Assembly (NCBI GenBank): GCA_964464755.1
Contig: CAYXGZ010000002.1
Span: forward strand, 90,641-154,640
DNA length: 64,000 bases
DNA from: CAYXGZ01 sp964464755
GTDB taxonomy: Bacteria; Planctomycetota; MHYJ01; JACPRB01
Direction: 5' to 3'
A program made the translations under genes and the position numbers. Below, piece by piece: positions 42,481 through 49,950 of the stretch (the stretch's first letter is position 1; every line of letters begins with the position of its first letter). Under the pieces are notes generated by a model, which was not told the DNA's origin, ran no database searches, and saw only the letters and a program-made list of their open reading frames with translations.

Positions 42481-43944
42481 CTAGTCGTTGATGATGGTGA
42501 GGACCGCGGTGGACGGCGTGCCCAGCGTGGCCCCGCCCGTCGGGCCGGTCAGCGCGAGGTTGACCGTCTCGTCGCCCTCGGCCTGGTTGTCGTTGTTCTT
42601 GATCGCGACGTTGAAGGTCTTCGAGGCGGTGTCGCCGTCGGTCCAGCTCAGGGTGCCGCTCGCCGCCGTGTAGTCGGCCCCGTTGGCGGTCCCGGCGGAG
42701 GTGGCGTAATTCACGCTGACGGCGCCCGTGCTGCCGCCGGTCCGCGTGACCGTGATCGTCACGGTGAGCGCGGACTCGTTGACGCTGTAGGTGGCCGAGC
42801 TGAACTGCAGGGTGCCCGCGGCGTCGTTGTCGAGGATGGTGAGGACCGACGTGGAGGTCGCGCCCAGCACGGCGCCGCCCGTGGGCAGCGACAGGGCGAG
42901 GTTGACCGTCTCGTTGCCCTCGACGACGAGGTCCTCGGTGATGTCGACCGTGAAGGTCTTGTCGGCCGAGTCGCCCGCGATCCAGGACAGGGTGTTCGTG
43001 GTCGTGGTGTAGTCCGAGCCCGCCGTGGCGGACCCGTTGGAGGTCGCGTAGGTCACGCCGATCGCGCCGCCGTTGCCGCCGGTGCGGGTGACGGTGATCG
43101 TGGCCGTGACGCCGGCCTCGCTGACGTTGTAGGCGGCCGTCGAGAAGTTGAGGGTGCCCGCGGAGTCGTCGTCGGTGATCGTCAGGACCGCGGTGCCCTG
43201 GGTGCCGACCACGGCGCCGCCCGTCGGGCTGCCGAGGAAGAGGTTCACGTCCTCGCCGGCCTCCAGGTCGACGTCCTGCAGGATCGGGATGTTGAAGGCC
43301 TTGGTGCCGGCGTCGCCGTCGGCCCAGTTCAGGGTGCCGGAGGTGGTCGTGTAGTCGGCGCCCGCGGTGGCGGTGCTGTCGCTGGTGCCGTAGTCGACGG
43401 ACACGGCGCCGACGGAGCCGCCGGTGCGGGTCACGTTGATGGTGGCCGTCGCGCCGGCCTCGCTGACGGAGTAGGTGGCGGCGCTGAACTGGAAGACGCC
43501 GTTCGCGGAGTCGTCGTCGGTGATGGTCAGAGTCGCCGCGCCGCCGGAGCCGATGGTCGCCCCGCCGGTGGCCAGCGAGAGGGTCAGGACGAGGGTCTCG
43601 TCGCCCTCGACGTCGGCGTCCTGGGTCACGTCGACGGTGAAGGTCTTGGCGGCGGAGTCGCCGTCCGCCCAGGCCAGGTTGCCGTTGGAGCTGTTGTAGT
43701 CGACGCCGGCCGTCGCGGAGCCGTCGGAGGAGGCGTAGTCGACGGACACGCTCCCGAAGGTCCCGCCGTTGCGCAGCACGGTGATCGTCGCCGTGGCGCC
43801 GCCCTCGGCCACGCTGAACGTGACGCTCTGGAACTCGACGACGCCCGCGCTGGGGACGACGACGGCGGCGACGTCCTCCGTCTCGTAGCAGCCGGGCAGG
43901 GTCAGGACCAGGACGGCGAACGCGACCGAGCGGAAACCACGCAT
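42481..43944 (-). CDS. Lipoprotein with four tandem Calx-beta domains
   Basis: 487 residues. The lipobox LTLPGC gives an anchored protein. Four repeats of about 111 residues begin with F-Q/S-x-x-x-Y/F-x-V-x-E (VEFQSVTFSVAEGG, FQFSAATYSVSEAG, LNFSTAAYNVSEAG, LQFSSATYSVNESA) and include DYxxxxGTLxWxxGD and GDETVNLAL, the Calx-beta signature with the calcium-ligand E/D residues. Calx-beta arrays act in adhesion and calcium-dependent matrix proteins. Predicted surface-exposed. GGGAGG lies before the ATG. The four repeats are closely similar and probably arose by recent duplication. Confidence 0.92.
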   Translation of the reverse strand: MRGFRSVAFAVLVLTLPGCYETEDVAAVVVPSAGVVEFQSVTFSVAEGGATATITVLRNGGTFGSVSVDYASSDGSATAGVDYNSSNGNLAWADGDSAAKTFTVDVTQDADVEGDETLVLTLSLATGGATIGSGGAATLTITDDDSANGVFQFSAATYSVSEAGATATINVTRTGGSVGAVSVDYGTSDSTATAGADYTTTSGTLNWADGDAGTKAFNIPILQDVDLEAGEDVNLFLGSPTGGAVVGTQGTAVLTITDDDSAGTLNFSTAAYNVSEAGVTATITVTRTGGNGGAIGVTYATSNGSATAGSDYTTTTNTLSWIAGDSADKTFTVDITEDLVVEGNETVNLALSLPTGGAVLGATSTSVLTILDNDAAGTLQFSSATYSVNESALTVTITVTRTGGSTGAVSVNYATSAGTANGADYTAASGTLSWTDGDTASKTFNVAIKNNDNQAEGDETVNLALTGPTGGATLGTPSTAVLTIIND

Positions 43945-44014
43945 GGAACCTCCCGAGGGGAAAAAATGGAACGCGGGATTCTAGGGAGCGGGAGGCCCCG
44001 ATGCAACAGGAATC

Positions 44015-44425
44015 CTACCGGGCGACGTACCGGCGGGCGGTTTCATCCCACGTGAACTTGGCCTCCACGGCGCGGAAGGCCTGGAGCACCGCCTCGCGGC
44101 GGGAGGCCTCGTTGTAGACGGGTTCCGAGCTGCGGCGCCCCACCTCGGCCGTGGCCTGCCAGCCGACGTCCCGGGCCACCCGGCCCGCGGCCCCGCCGAG
44201 CATCCGGGAGATCACGTTCGCCACCGCGTACATCAGCTCGCGGGCGAAGCTCCGCTTGGCCTGCGCCGACAGCTGGTGGCCGACCGAGCGGTCGGCCGTC
44301 ATCGTCGCCGAGCTCGTCCCGGCCTCCCGGCCCGTCGCCGCGCACTTCCAGGCGACCTCGACGTGCGCGCCGTTCACGGTGATGCGCGCGACGTTGGGCT
44401 CGACGGCCTCGTAGGTGGGTTCCAT
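44015..44425 (-). CDS. Small conserved-looking cytoplasmic protein
   Basis: 136 residues beginning MEPTYEAVEPNVARITVNG. A beta hairpin with ARITVNGAHVEVAWKC is followed by long amphipathic helices (RSFARELMYAVANVISRMLGG; REAVLQAFRAVEAKFTWDE). There is no signal peptide. I chose the ATG at 44425 because TATTCT ends six bases upstream and the longer form is unlikely to be translated. Function is unknown. Confidence 0.6.
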   Translation of the reverse strand: MEPTYEAVEPNVARITVNGAHVEVAWKCAATGREAGTSSATMTADRSVGHQLSAQAKRSFARELMYAVANVISRMLGGAAGRVARDVGWQATAEVGRRSSEPVYNEASRREAVLQAFRAVEAKFTWDETARRYVAR

Positions 44426-44431
44426 CGCGAC

Positions 44432-44437
44432 AGAATA
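44432..44437 (-). promoter_or_regulatory. -10 element of a leaderless transcript
   Basis: TATTCT on the minus strand, six bases before the ATG at 44425. TTCACG lies 17 bases further up as a -35 candidate. Confidence 0.5.
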
Positions 44438-44445
44438 CCCGGGGC

Positions 44446-45006
44446 CTAGCGGAGCGTGAAGGCCAGTTTCTTCCCCCACGCGTGGCCGGGCCAGCGGCGG
44501 GCCACCTCGCGGCAGGCCGAGTACACGTGCTCGAGGTCCTTGGTCAGCTTGAAGTCGCAGACGCCGGTCCAGTAGACGGCCTCGGGCGCGGCGTCGCTGG
44601 AGGGGTAGCGGTAGGCGAGGTCGGCGTGGTAGCGGCGGGACTCCGCGTAGCGGCCCTTGAGGAAGGCCTCGCGGCCCCGCGCGAGCAGGACCTGGGCCAG
44701 GAACTCGTCGGGCGGCAGGTTCCCCGTGAAGCGGTGCTGCTCGACCCCGTCCGCGTCCACGAACACGAACGTCGGCGTCCAGGGCACGCGCATCCCCTTG
44801 GTGCGCGCGCGGTCCTCGAGGACGTTGACCTGGACCGGGACCGTCTCCCGCGCCAGCACCTCCGCGACCCGTTCCTCCGGAAAGGTCGCCTTCTCCAGCT
44901 CCTGGCAGGCGATTCAGTGCGGGCTGTGGAACTCGAAGAGGACCGGCTTGCCGGTCCGGCGGGACTCGTCGAAGGCCCGCTCCGCCGTCGTCCAGGCGAC
45001 GCCCAT
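44446..45006 (-). CDS. Thioredoxin-like selenoprotein with UxxC motif (Sec31)
   Basis: 186 residues with TGA 44914-44916 as Sec31. The ATG at 45006 has GGGAGG seven bases upstream and no signal peptide, so it is cytoplasmic. The N-terminus (TTAERAFDESRRTGKPVLFEFHSPH) leads to U31-I-A-C34, the position of CxxC in thioredoxin, then QELEKATFPEERVAEVLAR and WTPTFVFVDADGVEQHRFTG with the cis-Pro in a WTPTF strand. A C-terminal TPR-like helical region (EAFLKGRYAESRRYHADLAYRYPS) follows. The frame is open across the TGA. Family proteins with CxxC at this point are DsbD-gamma/thioredoxin_7-like. Probable reductase or peroxidase. Confidence 0.88.
44877..44898 (-). promoter_or_regulatory. Putative bacterial SECIS hairpin
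   Basis: CUGGA/UCCGG and AAGG/CCUU stems with a G bulge. The loop CGA lies about 26-28 nt after the UGA and has G at its second position. Confidence 0.65.
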
Positions 45007-45069
45007 GGATCCTCCCGGGAATCCGGCCAATGTAGCGGATGGGGCGCGCCCCGCAAGTTCCCCGCGTGT

Positions 45070-45075
45070 TATAAG
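45070..45075 (+). promoter_or_regulatory. -10-like element of a leaderless transcript
   Basis: TATAAG, six bases before the ATG at 45082. It is the only member of the set ending in G rather than T. Confidence 0.45.
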
Positions 45076-45081
45076 GGGGTG

Positions 45082-45756
45082 ATGCGCTGGATCCCGCTCC
45101 TGCTGCTCCTCCTGGCGCCCCAGGACCCGCCCGCCACCTCGAAGGCGGCCATGCAGAAGGTCCAGCTGCTCGTCGGCGAGTGGCGCTGCACGGGAATGCC
45201 CAAGGACGCGGAGGACCTCAAGGCCTGGGGCGAGAAGGCGGAGTGGAACTTCAAGATCTCGCCGGACGACTACCGGCTCGTGCTCGCCGTCAAGGACGGC
45301 CAGTTCTGGACCTCGGGCGAGCTGTCGTACGCCGTCGACCGGAAGGTCTACCGCTTCGAGGCCGTGCTCAAGGACGGGTCGAAGCGCGTCCACGAGGGGA
45401 GCTACGCCGAGAAGGACAAGCTCCTGACCCTGGAGCAGGTCCCGGAGGCCTGGCCCCGGCACCGCGCGGTCTTCTCCCTGCTCCGCGACAATCGGTTCCT
45501 GATCGACCACGAGCGCCAGCCCGCCAAGGGCAAGGAGTGGGTCACGCTCGCCCAGGTCGGCTGCACGAAGGAGGGCGTCCCGTTCGTGAAGGGGACGGGC
45601 CCGCTCTGCATCGTGACGGGCGGCGCGGGGACCATCGCCGTGGCCCACAAGGGGAAGACCTACTACGTCTGCTGAAGCGGGTGCCGGGACCGCTTCCTGG
45701 AGGATCCAGAGAAGGTGATCGCCGACGCGAAGAAGGAAGGGTGGATCAAGGAATGA
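45082..45756 (+). CDS. Secreted selenoprotein: lipocalin-like domain plus YHS-like metal-binding domain with C-U-x-x-C
   Basis: 224 residues with TGA 45673-45675 as Sec198. A signal peptide (MRWIPLLLLLLAPQ) is followed by a DUF1579-like beta domain (LLVGEWRCTGMPKDAEDL; RLVLAVKDGQFWTSGELSY). From residue 175 the C-terminus has the YHS/TRASH-type pattern: C176-IVTGG, HKGKTYYVC197-U198-S-G-C201-RDRFLEDPEKVIADAKKEG. YHS domains bind zinc or copper through such cysteines, and Sec would replace the second C of a CCxxC. The frame stays open after the TGA to a TGA at 45754-45756. ATGA overlap with a zinc-ribbon gene. Confidence 0.87.
45693..45714 (+). promoter_or_regulatory. Putative bacterial SECIS hairpin
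   Basis: A perfect CUGGA/UCCAG stem, extended by CUUC/GAAG with one bulged A. The loop GGA lies about 27-29 nt after the UGA. Confidence 0.7.
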
Positions 45757-45917
45757 GCACCTGGTGGCGGATCGTCTGCACGAAGTGCGGGCACGAGGAG
45801 GGCTTCCACACGGGCCGCTCGACCGACGGCGCCGAGGGGGAGCGGGGCCGGGCGGAGAACAAGGCCAAGGAGCCCTGCCCGAAGTGCGGGTGCACGGAGC
45901 GGACGCTAGGACATTAG
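45753..45917 (+). CDS. Small zinc-ribbon protein (54 aa)
   Basis: 54 residues starting in ATGA overlap with the selenoprotein gene. Two cysteine pairs (IVCTKCGHEEGFHTG and EPCPKCGCTERTLGH) form a zinc ribbon with an additional Cys/His between. There is no signal peptide. Its coupling to a Sec protein with a metal-binding domain suggests a partner or metal-handling role, unproven. The 3' end overlaps the convergent hemG by 12 bp. Confidence 0.75.
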   Translation: MSTWWRIVCTKCGHEEGFHTGRSTDGAEGERGRAENKAKEPCPKCGCTERTLGH

Positions 45918-47234
45918 GCGCGCGGCCGTGGCGCGACCTTCCTTCACGTTGTCGGGGATGCCGATCCCGCGCAGCCCCGCCCCGATGAGCGCGAGCCCGG
46001 GGAACTTCGCGGCGCGGAGCTCGATCTCCCGCACCCGCGCCTCGTGGCCCACCGCGTAGACCGGGTTCGCGCCCGGCCAGCGGAAGATCCGGGCGATCTC
46101 CGGCTCGCCCTTCGTCCCGAGGATGCCCTCGAGCTCGGACCGCACGGCCTGGATCAGCTCCGCGTCGGAGCCGCCGAGGGCGGCCTCGCCGACGAAGGCC
46201 CGCACGAGCACGCGGCCCTCCGGGGCGCGGCCGGGGAACTTCGAGCTCGTCCACGTGCAGGCCATCATGGCCCGGCGCTCGGCCTTGGGGATGACGAAGC
46301 CGGTGCCGTCGAGGTCCCGGGTCACGGCGGACTTCGGCCAGCCGAGCGAGATCGTCGCGCTCGAGGAGCAGCGGATGCCGCGGAGGCGCGCGGCGAGGTC
46401 CGCGTCGAGCGGCTCGACGAGCGTCGCGGCCTCGGGCGGCGGGACGGCGAGGATCACGGCGTCGGCGGTTTCCGGGCCGGCGTCGAGGCGGAGCGTCCAG
46501 CCCGGCTCGAGGCGGCGGACGGGGGCGCCGGTGCGGACGGCGCCCGGGGGCAGGGCGGCGACGAGGCGGTCGGCGATCTGGCCGAGGCCGTCGCGCAGGG
46601 AGACGAAGGGGCTGACGGAGCCCGGGGCCTGGGGGGCCTTTCGGAGCGCCTTGATCAGGCTGCCGTGGGTGCGCTCCATTTCGAGGAAGCGGGGGAAGGT
46701 CGCCTTCATGGACAGCTCGTCGGCGTCGGCGAGGTAGATCCCGGCCATGAGGGGCTCGGCGAGGCGCTCGAGGGCCTCCCCGCCGAGGCGGCGGCGGACG
46801 AAGGAGCCGAGGGACTCGTCCTCGACCTCGGGGCCGCGGGGGAGGATGCGGTCGAGGCCCATGCGGATCTTGCCGGGCCAGGAGAAGAGGCGGCTCTTGA
46901 GGAAGGGGCCGGCCTTGGTGGGGACGGTGAGGAAGACGCCCTCGGGCAGGGGGTGGAGCTCGCCGCGGAAGCGGACGTAGACGCGGCGGGAGAGGGTGGG
47001 GACGACCTGGTCGCCGAGGCCGAGCTCCTTCACGAGCTCGAGGCCGGCGGGCTTCATGGTGAGGATGGAGTCGGGGCCGCCCTCGACGGTCCAGCCGCCG
47101 GTCCGCTCGGTGAGGAGGACGCCGCCGGCGCGGGGGCGGGTCTCGAAGACGGTGACGGCGGCGCCGCGGCGGTGCAGCTCGTACGCGGCCGAGAGCCCCG
47201 CGATGCCGGCTCCGACGACCGCGACGCGTTTCAT
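45906..47234 (-). CDS. hemG: Protoporphyrinogen oxidase
   Basis: 442 residues, oxygen-dependent HemY-type flavoprotein of haem biosynthesis that oxidises protoporphyrinogen IX (or coproporphyrinogen III) with FAD. The N-terminal VVGAGIAGLSAAYELHRRG is the FAD Rossmann motif, followed by VEGGPDSILTMKPAGLELVKELG and the late GAGLRGIGIPDNVKEGR block. The first 63 bp of the gene are duplicated at 48824-48886, and a 1.65-kb islet separates this copy from hemE. The copy here is complete. Upstream control must come from the islet. Confidence 0.92.
   Translation of the reverse strand: MKRVAVVGAGIAGLSAAYELHRRGAAVTVFETRPRAGGVLLTERTGGWTVEGGPDSILTMKPAGLELVKELGLGDQVVPTLSRRVYVRFRGELHPLPEGVFLTVPTKAGPFLKSRLFSWPGKIRMGLDRILPRGPEVEDESLGSFVRRRLGGEALERLAEPLMAGIYLADADELSMKATFPRFLEMERTHGSLIKALRKAPQAPGSVSPFVSLRDGLGQIADRLVAALPPGAVRTGAPVRRLEPGWTLRLDAGPETADAVILAVPPPEAATLVEPLDADLAARLRGIRCSSSATISLGWPKSAVTRDLDGTGFVIPKAERRAMMACTWTSSKFPGRAPEGRVLVRAFVGEAALGGSDAELIQAVRSELEGILGTKGEPEIARIFRWPGANPVYAVGHEARVREIELRAAKFPGLALIGAGLRGIGIPDNVKEGRATAARLMS
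47172..47234. repeat. 63-bp direct repeat, hemG-proximal copy
   Basis: The 5' end of hemG, ending exactly at its start codon. It differs from the copy at 48824-48886 by one base (position 47177). Flanking sequences differ on both sides. Confidence 0.95.
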
Positions 47235-47317
47235 GGATCCCCGCTGCTGGGTGGGCCCGGAGGTGGACGGCGGGAAATGGTAGCGCGAACCCCGCGGGCC
47301 GGACTACAGAATCCGGC

Positions 47318-47346
47318 TTGATTGGATGTAGCCTATAAGCTACACT
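47318..47346 (+). promoter_or_regulatory. Promoter of the toxin-antitoxin module (leaderless)
   Basis: TTGATT, a 17-nt spacer, TACACT, then six bases to the GTG at 47353. The inverted repeat below occupies the spacer. Confidence 0.7.
47327..47344. promoter_or_regulatory. Operator-like inverted repeat TGTAGC-N6-GCTACA
   Basis: A perfect 6-bp inverted repeat with a 6-bp centre (CTATAA) lies between the -35 and -10, with looser outer arms GATTG and CAATC. It is the likely binding site of the antitoxin for autoregulation. Confidence 0.7.
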
Positions 47347-47352
47347 TCAATC

Positions 47353-47706
47353 GTGGATCCACGGACCCTCATCCACGTCGAGGTCTACGTCACGGCCCGG
47401 GGCGAGGCTCCCTTCGAGCAGTGGATCTCGCGCCTGAAGGACCGGGTGGCGCGCGCCAAGGTGAGGGTGCAGATCGACCGGGTGACTCTCGGGAATCTCG
47501 GGAAGTGCCGGTTTCTCAAGGGCGCGATGGGCGAGCTGCGCGTTGCCTGGGGACCGGGTTACCGGGTCTACTTCGGATGGATGGAAACCGGCAGGCGGAT
47601 CCTGCTGTTGTGGGGCGGGGACAAGAGCTCGCAGCCGGCGGACATCCGGCGGGCGCTGGAGTACTGGGCTGATTTCAGGAGCCGACACCATGGTCACCCG
47701 ACGTAG
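47353..47706 (+). CDS. RelE/HigB-type toxin (Gp49 family)
   Basis: 117 residues, GTG start. The core resembles the addiction-module killer proteins of the Gp49/HigB type: VYVTARGEAPFEQWISRLKDRVARAKVRVQIDRVTLGNLGKCRFLKGAMGELRV, then YRVYFGW and ILLLWGGDKSSQ. Such toxins cleave mRNA on the ribosome. The order is toxin first, as in higBA. The ORF overlaps the antitoxin by 17 bp. Confidence 0.88.
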   Translation: MDPRTLIHVEVYVTARGEAPFEQWISRLKDRVARAKVRVQIDRVTLGNLGKCRFLKGAMGELRVAWGPGYRVYFGWMETGRRILLLWGGDKSSQPADIRRALEYWADFRSRHHGHPT

Positions 47707-47992
47707 CTACCGCGATTCGCTCCGGGACTCCCTGAAGGATCCGAAAGAGGCGGAGGCCTATCTCAACGCCGCCCTCGAGGAGAACGATCCCGACCTGTTC
47801 CTCGTGGCGCTCCGGAACGTGGCGGACGCCCAAGGCGGGATCGCGAAGTTCGCCCGCAAGGCCAAGCTCAACCGCGAAAGCCTCTACCGGATGCTCTCGG
47901 AGGATGGAAACCCCCAGTTGGACAGCTTGACGCAGCTGCTCGGCGTCATGGGATTCCGACTGGCCGTGGGCTTGAGGACCCGGGCGTCCTGA
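47690..47992 (+). CDS. HigA-type antitoxin
   Basis: 100 residues. A helix-turn-helix occupies residues 45-95 (GIAKFARKAKLNRESLYRMLSEDGNPQLDSLTQLLGVMGF), the pattern of the addiction-module antidote family paired with the preceding toxin type. It should neutralise the toxin and bind the operator at 47327-47344. Confidence 0.88.
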   Translation: MVTRRSYRDSLRDSLKDPKEAEAYLNAALEENDPDLFLVALRNVADAQGGIAKFARKAKLNRESLYRMLSEDGNPQLDSLTQLLGVMGFRLAVGLRTRAS

Positions 47993-48004
47993 GGCGTGCC
48001 GGGA

Positions 48005-48676
48005 TCAGCGCGCCTCGTTCGCGTAGGCCCTGCGGAGCAGCTTATTGGCCCCGTGCCAGCGGTAGCTCTGGAGTATCGCCCTGGATGGCGAATCGTGAAT
48101 CACGATATCCCTGGTCGTCTGGACCTGGACCCGGATCCTGTAACCCACGGGGAAGCTCTTCCAGTACGTCGCATTCCACGGGCGCGCGGGAGCCAGAGTG
48201 CGGAGCTTCCACTCCCCAAGGACTCTCTCGCCATGCGGGTCGATACCCCGTGATTGGTGAAGTCCGTAGGCCGTTGCGTACCGGGTCAGGAAATCCAAGT
48301 TCCGACCCTCGGCAACTTCAATGAAGCTACGTGCTGAACTGGAGTCATGACCCCGATACGACCTCAAGTCCACGAATCGGTTCCAGTCCGGCTTCGCGAT
48401 GCGTTCCCAAACCGATCCGCCTTTCGGGGTCAATCCGAGGTAGGGGTCGGTGGACGTGCCTCCGCGCTGGTGAGCAATCCAGCCGCGCTTCAACAGGTCC
48501 TCGAAGAGGCTCCGGAGCTCGACGCCCCGTATTCCGAGGTGGTCGGGGAAGTTGAGGTCCTGTCCCGTGTTGTCGCGATCGAACCTGGATAGCCGAACCT
48601 GGTACTCGACGAGCGAAGTCAGGATCCAAAGGCCTTCCTTGGAGACCCGGATCGATCGACCGTACCGGAAGCCCAT
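48005..48676 (-). CDS. Islet gene of unknown function
   Basis: 223 residues with codon composition less GC-rich than the rest of the window, consistent with transfer. The N-terminal half looks like a winged helix (RGVELRSLFEDLLKRGWIAHQRGG, PYLGLTPKGGSVWERIAKPDWNRF). The C-terminal half is beta-rich with Arg/Trp (WKLRTLAPARPWNATYWKSF; YRIRVQVQTTRDIVIHD). No Cys and no signal peptide. It is convergent with the antitoxin gene, 12 bp away, and lies inside the islet bounded by the 63-bp repeats. I do not recognise a named family. An accessory, immunity or regulatory gene is possible. Confidence 0.7.
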   Translation of the reverse strand: MGFRYGRSIRVSKEGLWILTSLVEYQVRLSRFDRDNTGQDLNFPDHLGIRGVELRSLFEDLLKRGWIAHQRGGTSTDPYLGLTPKGGSVWERIAKPDWNRFVDLRSYRGHDSSSARSFIEVAEGRNLDFLTRYATAYGLHQSRGIDPHGERVLGEWKLRTLAPARPWNATYWKSFPVGYRIRVQVQTTRDIVIHDSPSRAILQSYRWHGANKLLRRAYANEAR

Positions 48677-48685
48677 CGGCGGAGG

Positions 48686-48702
48686 GACGTCCTCGTGACG
48701 TC
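48686..48702. promoter_or_regulatory. Pair of GACGTC palindromes, possible operator
   Basis: Two GACGTC motifs separated by five bases, 10-26 bp upstream of the unknown islet gene on its start side. TATCGA (minus strand) overlaps the distal motif and could be its -10. Confidence 0.35.
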
Positions 48703-48811
48703 GATAAGAGAGGAGGTAAGTTGGGTCCAGGGGAGCTGGGCCGCCTCGACGAGGGTAGTGTACCTCGCCGGCCAGGCCATCGGGAGCGCCACCGCAATCC
48801 CCGGGACGGAT

Positions 48812-48886
48812 CTACCCGCCGTCGTGCACCTCGTACGCGGCCGAGAGCCCCGCGATGCCGGCTCCGACGACCGCGACGCGTTTCAT
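48812..48886 (-). pseudogene. Truncated 5' fragment of hemG
   Basis: ATG at 48886 begins 24 codons identical in residues 1-19 to hemG, then diverges (VHDGG) and stops at TAG 48812-48814. Its ATG overlaps the TGA of hemE as ATGA, so it marks the original hemE-hemG junction. It is not expected to be functional. Confidence 0.88.
48824..48886. repeat. 63-bp direct repeat, hemE-proximal copy
   Basis: 62 of 63 bases match the hemG start at 47172-47234. Together they bound the toxin-antitoxin islet of 1652 bp (one repeat plus interior). Confidence 0.95.
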
Positions 48887-49878
48887 CGGCGCGACTTCAC
48901 GCGCTCGATCACGGCGAGGACGTTGTCGATGGGCGTCGGGGGCAGGATGCCGTGGCCGAGATTGAAGACGTGGCCCGGGCGGCCGGCCGCCAGATCGAGG
49001 ATCGCGTCCACCTTCTTGAGGAGCACGCCCGTGTCGCCGAGCAGCGCGACCGGGTCGAGGTTGCCCTGGATGGCCTGGGTCGGCGCCAGCCGGCTCCAGG
49101 CCTGGGCGAGGTCCATGCGCCAGTCCACGCCGACGGCGTCGCCGCCCGCGGAGGCCACCAGCTCGAGGTAGCCGTTCGTCCCGGTGGAGAAGTGGATCAC
49201 CGGCGCGCCCTTCACGGAGGCCAGGATGCGGCGGTTCCACGGCAGCACGTGGTCGCGGTAGTCCTCGGGCGAGAGGCAGCCCACCCAGCTGTCGAAGAGC
49301 TGGACGGCGTGGGCGCCCGCGACGACCTGCGTGTTCAGGTGCAGCGTGATCGCCGCCGAGAGCCGGTCCATCAGGGGCTCCCAGCCGGGGCCCGTCATCG
49401 CGGCCTTCGTCTTCTCGTAGTTCTTCGAGGGGCCGCCCTCGATCACGTAGCTCGCCAGCGTGAAGGGGGCGCCCGCGAAGCCGAGCACCGCCATCTGGTC
49501 GCCCACCTCGCGGCGCAGGATCCGGATCCCCTCGATCGGCCCGCGCAGGTCGCGCTCGGGCTCGATGGGCCGGAGCCGCCCGGGGTCGCCCTGGAGCCGG
49601 GGCCCCTCGCCCTCGACGAAGGTCACCTCGATCCCCATCGGGATCAGGATCTGCAGGATGTCGCTGAAGATGATCGCGCCGTCGAGGCCCGGCAGCGCGT
49701 CGACGGCCGTCATCGCGGCGGCGGCGGCCAGCTCCGGCTCGCGGCACATCTCGAGGATCGAGTGCTTCTTCCGCAGCGCGCGGTACGCGGGCAGGAAGCG
49801 GCCGGCCTGGCGCATGAACCAGACGGGCGGGCGCTCGAGCGGCTGGCGGCGGAGGGCGCGGACCAGGCGGTGTTCCAC
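48883..49878 (-). CDS. hemE: Uroporphyrinogen decarboxylase
   Basis: 331 residues from GTG 49878. It decarboxylates uroporphyrinogen III to coproporphyrinogen III. The signature N-terminus PPVWFMRQAGRFLPAYR and the GFAGAPFTLASYVIEGG, IHFSTG and LGHGILPPTP blocks are present. Start choice is supported by TACACT at 49887-49892 (8 bases before the GTG), with the kinase promoter facing the other way. It was probably once coupled to hemG. Confidence 0.95.
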   Translation of the reverse strand: MEHRLVRALRRQPLERPPVWFMRQAGRFLPAYRALRKKHSILEMCREPELAAAAAMTAVDALPGLDGAIIFSDILQILIPMGIEVTFVEGEGPRLQGDPGRLRPIEPERDLRGPIEGIRILRREVGDQMAVLGFAGAPFTLASYVIEGGPSKNYEKTKAAMTGPGWEPLMDRLSAAITLHLNTQVVAGAHAVQLFDSWVGCLSPEDYRDHVLPWNRRILASVKGAPVIHFSTGTNGYLELVASAGGDAVGVDWRMDLAQAWSRLAPTQAIQGNLDPVALLGDTGVLLKKVDAILDLAAGRPGHVFNLGHGILPPTPIDNVLAVIERVKSRR

Positions 49879-49934
49879 GGTGGGGGAGTGTAGTCGGAGT
49901 CCGGAATCGGGGCAACCTCCGGCGGATCCCGCGG

Positions 49935-49940
49935 TACACT
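49935..49940 (+). promoter_or_regulatory. -10 element of the kinase/M50 operon
   Basis: TACACT, ten bases before the ATG at 49951. It is divergent from the hemE promoter in a 72-bp gap. Confidence 0.5.
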
Positions 49941-49950
49941 TCCGGCTCGC

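Noticed and set aside
48812..48886. Functional small gene with FAD motif
   Set aside because: It stops after 24 codons and is a truncated copy of hemG generated at the islet boundary.
45906..49878. tRNA or integrase attachment site at the islet
   Set aside because: No tRNA cloverleaf and no integrase or transposase was seen. The repeat is protein-coding hemG sequence.
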